The translations under genes and the position numbers were made by a program. Below the pieces are notes generated by a model, which was given only the letters and a program-made list of their open reading frames with translations, was not told the DNA's origin and made no database searches. 64,000 bases of DNA, taken from positions 6,802,001 to 6,866,000 of the forward strand of contig NZ_CP064689.1 in NCBI RefSeq assembly GCF_023100945.1. The letters run 5' to 3'. The DNA is from Bradyrhizobium sp. 200 (GTDB taxonomy: Bacteria > Pseudomonadota > Alphaproteobacteria > Rhizobiales > Xanthobacteraceae). This document shows, piece by piece, positions 60,567-64,000 of the stretch (positions are counted from its first letter, which is position 1; each line of letters opens with the position of its first letter).

Positions 60567-62369
60567 CTATCCGGCCCGCTGTCGTCTGGCTTCACGGCAG
60601 GATTGCTCCGCCAGCGCGGCGGGGCGTACGGGCTTGAGCAGAAACTGCCTTACAGCATTCGGAAACACTGGGGGCCGGTCGAACGTAGCGGCGGCGATGT
60701 AGTCCGCCAGCCCAGCTCCAAAGGAGGCCATGACGCTGGCTTGGTCAAGATGACGCTCGCCCTCCAGCGCGATCAGTACCCATGCTTTGGCCAGATCGGC
60801 GCAGTTCTCAAGTCCGAGCGTTTCCACCGCGACTGCGTTACTGCCAGGAGATGAGCCTATTAGCCACGGTAGACCGAGCGCTCGCGTCTCGAGCACATAA
60901 AGCAGGCTCGGCGCAAGGCCAGTGAGATCGACCACCGGAGTACCGACTTCAAGGCCGGCCGCACGAGCCTGGGCTTTGGCCGTGACCAGGTAGTCGTGGA
61001 AGGATTGCGAGAGCACCAATTTTCCGCCACCTGGCATGGGCATGACAGCGGTATAAGTGCGCACATCCTTCGTCTGACGCCACGGCGTAAGGATGGCACT
61101 ATTGACGACTGATGCAGTGAGCAGCTGTGCCAATACGGTTAGGGGCAGTAGGGTGGCGACGCTGCGTCCCTGCTGCGCAAGGGGGCTCAGGAAGGCAACG
61201 ACAGCCAGCATCCAGAACAAAACGCCCTTCGAGCCTTGTAACCAGTAATTGATATTGGAACCCAGTGCGAATAGGTGCGGCAGGACAAAAAAGGTAAGCG
61301 CTAGAGCGATGCTGGTGCGAGTCTGGGTGCGCAGAACCAATCCCTCACGATAGAACATCGCGCCAAGGCATGTGAAGGCCGGCACCAGGAACAGGGTCGA
61401 GGACTGGATGCTGATCGGATCGGTCCCCAGCAGCGCAATCGCTATTGTTAAGATCAACACCGCAGCGATTGCCAGCGATGCAAGCAACTTGTGCGTAGCC
61501 CCCATGAGAGTGCTGAGCAGAAGGCCTATCGCCGCAAATACAGCGATAGCGAGTTGCGAGAGGCTGGTGGCGAGCCAGTCGATCCGAAAGATGAGAGACG
61601 GCTCGTGCCCGTCACCCAGCAGCACGGCCATCTCAGCGCTGTTGACCATGCGGGCCACGAGCCCGGTGCTGCCGCCGTCGATCAAGTAGGCGGTAACGAT
61701 CAGTAGAGCGAGAGCGACCAGCGCCGCGCCAAGCATGAGCAGCAGCGACTTTCGACGCAAAACGACGACATAGAGCATAACCACCAGGGCAATGGCCGCA
61801 GCGCTGGTCGGCTTGGCCATGAAGCAGCACCAGCCGCCAATGCCGACCAGGATCCATCCCAAGACCTGGCCGATCCGCCCTGGCCGGTCGGCTAGCAGCA
61901 AGCCGATCATCACCATCAAGAGCGACTGAAATGTCAGTGCGTAGTAGCTGGGGGTGAGCCACCAGCCGCGAAAGAAGCCTAACGCCAGGCTGGCGATCCC
62001 TGCCGATAGCACCGCCGCATGCGGCCAGGCCGCTCTCCAGAGGCGCCGGATCATAAGGAAGCTGAGGATCCAGCCCAGCACCATGGTAAGCGTGACATTC
62101 GACATGCGAAGCACTGCGATATCGCCACCCGCCCACTGATATGGCCAGTGATAGACGAAGCCGAAAAGGGACGGCGGAATATTGATTGCGTAGGCGAAGG
62201 GGTTAGCGATGAAGTTGAGGTACAAACCTTCGTCGGCGAGATTGAGACCGTAACTGCTGTAGTATAGCACCCAAGCGAAAAGGATCGCTGTGGTTATGGC
62301 GGACAGAGCCAGTAAACTCCGATCCAGCAAGACTGACGATCCGTTGGAAAATTGGTCGTCTCTTGGCAT
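60567..62369 (-). CDS. large polytopic membrane protein, paralogue B (GT-C-like)
   Basis: 600 residues, closely similar along its whole length to the protein at 33872-35707. About twelve hydrophobic segments between residues 20 and 430, then a soluble C-terminal part. Shared landmarks are YSSYGLNLADEGLYLNFIAN (acidic pair after helix 1), PSLFGFVYHWPYQWAGGD, CCFMAKPTSAAAIALVVML, GGGKLVLSQSFHDYLVTAKA and DLTGLAPSLLYVLETRALGL. Start at the ATG at 62369. Function unknown; layout and neighbours (CDP-sugar genes) suggest a lipid-linked-sugar-dependent glycosyltransferase or a polysaccharide export component. The two copies differ mainly near the ends, and both are intact. Confidence 0.82.
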   Translation of the reverse strand: MPRDDQFSNGSSVLLDRSLLALSAITTAILFAWVLYYSSYGLNLADEGLYLNFIANPFAYAINIPPSLFGFVYHWPYQWAGGDIAVLRMSNVTLTMVLGWILSFLMIRRLWRAAWPHAAVLSAGIASLALGFFRGWWLTPSYYALTFQSLLMVMIGLLLADRPGRIGQVLGWILVGIGGWCCFMAKPTSAAAIALVVMLYVVVLRRKSLLLMLGAALVALALLIVTAYLIDGGSTGLVARMVNSAEMAVLLGDGHEPSLIFRIDWLATSLSQLAIAVFAAIGLLLSTLMGATHKLLASLAIAAVLILTIAIALLGTDPISIQSSTLFLVPAFTCLGAMFYREGLVLRTQTRTSIALALTFFVLPHLFALGSNINYWLQGSKGVLFWMLAVVAFLSPLAQQGRSVATLLPLTVLAQLLTASVVNSAILTPWRQTKDVRTYTAVMPMPGGGKLVLSQSFHDYLVTAKAQARAAGLEVGTPVVDLTGLAPSLLYVLETRALGLPWLIGSSPGSNAVAVETLGLENCADLAKAWVLIALEGERHLDQASVMASFGAGLADYIAAATFDRPPVFPNAVRQFLLKPVRPAALAEQSCREARRQRAG

Positions 62370-62497
62370 ATGCCCCCTCCTGCCAGCCTCTTAGATGAGG
62401 CCCACTCCAATGGATATCAGCCCTCGAGAAGATTCTAGCTCACCTGAGCCCCGCAATCTCCTGCCAAAATTGGTAGAGTCTATCGCCTCGGAGTGGG

Positions 62498-62870
62498 ATG
62501 GACATGAAGCCGAGCCTGTTCACGGAAGAACAGATCCTCGGGATCTTGCGAGGAAGCCGGGGCGAGGACGACCGACGTATGCCGCAAACACGGATCAACA
62601 GCGCAACCTTCTACAAATTGAAAGGCCAAATACGGCGGGGCAGAAGTTCCGATGCCAAGCGACTGAAGGCGCTGAACGACGAGAACACCAAGCTGAAGAA
62701 GTTGCTGGTGGTGGCGTTGCTCGACAACACTGTGCCCACAGACGTGCCTGAAAGAATGATGGACGTCCGTGGGCAGGCGTGAGGCCGTCGCTCACCTTCA
62801 GGTCGCCTATGGGCCGCGAGCGGCGGGCGTGTACAGCCCTGGAACCGATCAAACTGGGCGCTCAATTCAC
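62498..62870 (+). pseudogene. IS3-family orfA and start of orfB
   Basis: LFTEEQILGILRGS begins a degenerate OrfA, which continues INSATFYKLKGQIRRGRSSD, AKRLKALNDENTKLKKLLVV and ALLDNTVPTDV. An adjoining frame reads GRREAVAHLQVAYGPRAAG, the first residues of OrfB. The rest of orfB is absent. Confidence 0.78.
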
Positions 62871-63680
62871 CAAGGGATGTTCAAACTTGCTTCAGCTCTC
62901 TCTCGCAGCCTTACAAGCCCCCGATCATAATCGAAATCCCTGGGCAACCCATTTTATGAGCCATGGCTCACTTTTGATTTGGCGATGGATTTGTTCAAAC
63001 TGCTCTGCAGCACGTCGAGTTGCCCCGCGGCAATCAGGATGAGAGTGCGTATTGCCGCATAGCGATGTTCCCGATAAAGCTAACGTTGCCTCATCTATTT
63101 TGCTCCCTAGCCAGGGGCGCGAAGGACGCCGGTCGCACAGACTGGTCGGCATAGCGAGCGCGCCGATGTCGCGCTCGGTCCTCGACCGAGCGCTTGCAAA
63201 GCCAACAGACCGTTGATCGGGCGTGACCAGGCCGCCAGCCGCCGAAGGCGGTGGCGCCGCGCCGACCTTGAGCTCGAGATCGTCAACCGCCTCATTGGTG
63301 ATCGAGGCAAACACGGTCAAGCCCAGGCGGACAACTCGAAGTTGACGTGAGCGCTGGTGGTGCTTTTCGTGACGGCGATCAATCGGCCTCAGCAGGAAAT
63401 TGCGATCCGCAAAGCTTCATCTCTTCAAATCCCAAATTGTTTCGCGTCGCGCAGTGGCCGAACAGATAACTCGTGCTCAGAAAGCTCGCAGGATGCCTGT
63501 ATTGGCGCGGGATCACGCCCTACTATTGGCGAAAGCAAGGACACCTTATGAGATGTTTCCATCACAAGCATCCCGCTATGCATTCTGATAGTCGAAATCT
63601 CTGAGAATGGATGGCATACCTACTGCTTCGCTCATGCCAAAATCGGACTTTGCACGGGAAGCAATTTTGTGAAGTACAAT
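62871..63680. other. stretch without recognisable gene
   Basis: Overlapping frames on both strands (for example 62925-63320 minus) with no family signature; nothing supported. Confidence 0.35.
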
Positions 63681-64000
63681 ATGCATGGAACTGGAAGTCA
63701 GCTGCCTTCGTTCGAAGTCACAGGCGTGAAGCCCGGCTTCCACATGCAGGACGAGAACGGGCAGAGGGCGTTCGAGACGCCGCCTGAAAAACGCTTCCGC
63801 AGAAATGGAAAATCTTCTTGTACCCCAACGATTTTACCTTCGTCTGTCCCACTGAGATCGCCGGGTTTGCGCGCCTGTAAAAGAATCTCATCGACCGTGA
63901 TGCCGTCGTGCTGGGTGGCTCAACCGACAACGAGTTCTGTAAGCTTGCCTGCCGGCACAAGCACAAGGACCTGCACCATCTGCCGATCCTTCAGATTGCC
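63681..64000 (+). pseudogene. ahpC: broken ahpC-type peroxiredoxin, running off the window
   Basis: From the ATG at 63681: QLPSFEVTGVKPGFHMQDEN then GQRAFETPPEKRF. A frameshift near 63790 leads to KWKIFLYPNDFTFVCPTEIA, holding the peroxidatic cysteine in FVCPTE, followed by a TAA stop at about 63878 and NLIDRDAVVLGGSTDNEFCK, LACRHKHKDLHHLPILQIA to the edge. AhpC reduces peroxides. The frameshift and stop make this copy non-functional; the 3' end is outside. Confidence 0.87.

Overview
The window looks like part of an accessory (symbiosis-island-like) region of a Bradyrhizobium or close relative. The best taxonomic clues are a bradavidin-II-type avidin (14881-15276), an Omp25/31-type barrel with the typical bradyrhizobial signal peptide (9228-9962) and many rhizobial-type IS families. 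No nod, nif or fix gene, rRNA, tRNA or CRISPR array was recognised. The DNA is a mosaic of intact genes, insertion sequences (IS21, IS66, IS630, IS5, IS110, IS3, IS91 types) and many frameshifted or truncated genes, so it is decaying, repeatedly transposed DNA.

Left part (1-23 kb): a luciferase-type flavin monooxygenase, a decayed dctA, a MetC/CGS-type PLP lyase with a complete IS21 element 30 bp upstream (4435-6963, 6-bp target duplication), a long gene-poor stretch, the outer-membrane barrel with a clear terminator, a di-haem cytochrome c peroxidase, a LuxR-type regulator, a bradavidin, a second LuxR-type regulator, a broken MarR gene, two decayed copies of a phosphoenolpyruvate-phosphomutase gene, and a TlpA-like protein coupled to a HAD-UbiA prenyltransferase. 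Fragments of a tyrosine recombinase, a serine recombinase, IS3 and IS91 follow.

Centre (23-40 kb): an intact IS630 element carrying a LexA-like winged-helix passenger gene lies next to an IS66 element. Together they split one membrane-protein gene. Upstream of that gene, on the minus strand, is a tight operon: (truncated ubiA tail) - DprE1-like FAD oxidoreductase - EamA-type small transporter - NAD-dependent epimerase - class III aminotransferase - membrane protein. With the separate HAD-UbiA gene this suggests a polyprenyl-phosphate-linked sugar pathway, now partly broken. Next come a large polytopic membrane protein with a decayed glucose-1-phosphate cytidylyltransferase gene (a paralogous block recurs at 59.8-62.4 kb), an ahcY fragment, a methyltransferase and a GtrB-like glycosyltransferase.

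Right part (40-64 kb): an IS5 element, an IS3 element interrupted by two different IS110 elements, and a HerA-type ATPase gene cut by IS3, IS21 and IS5 sequences. Then follows a minus-strand cluster (52.2-55.7 kb) of a radical-SAM/SPASM protein, a 50-residue ORF, a Gfo/Idh oxidoreductase, a methyltransferase and a broken amidohydrolase; it is the most interesting unassigned gene set here. A second IS66 copy, apparently identical and inverted to the first and with its own target duplication, comes next. The end holds decayed CDP-sugar genes (rfbG, rfbF), the second membrane-protein paralogue, IS3 remains and a broken ahpC at the edge.
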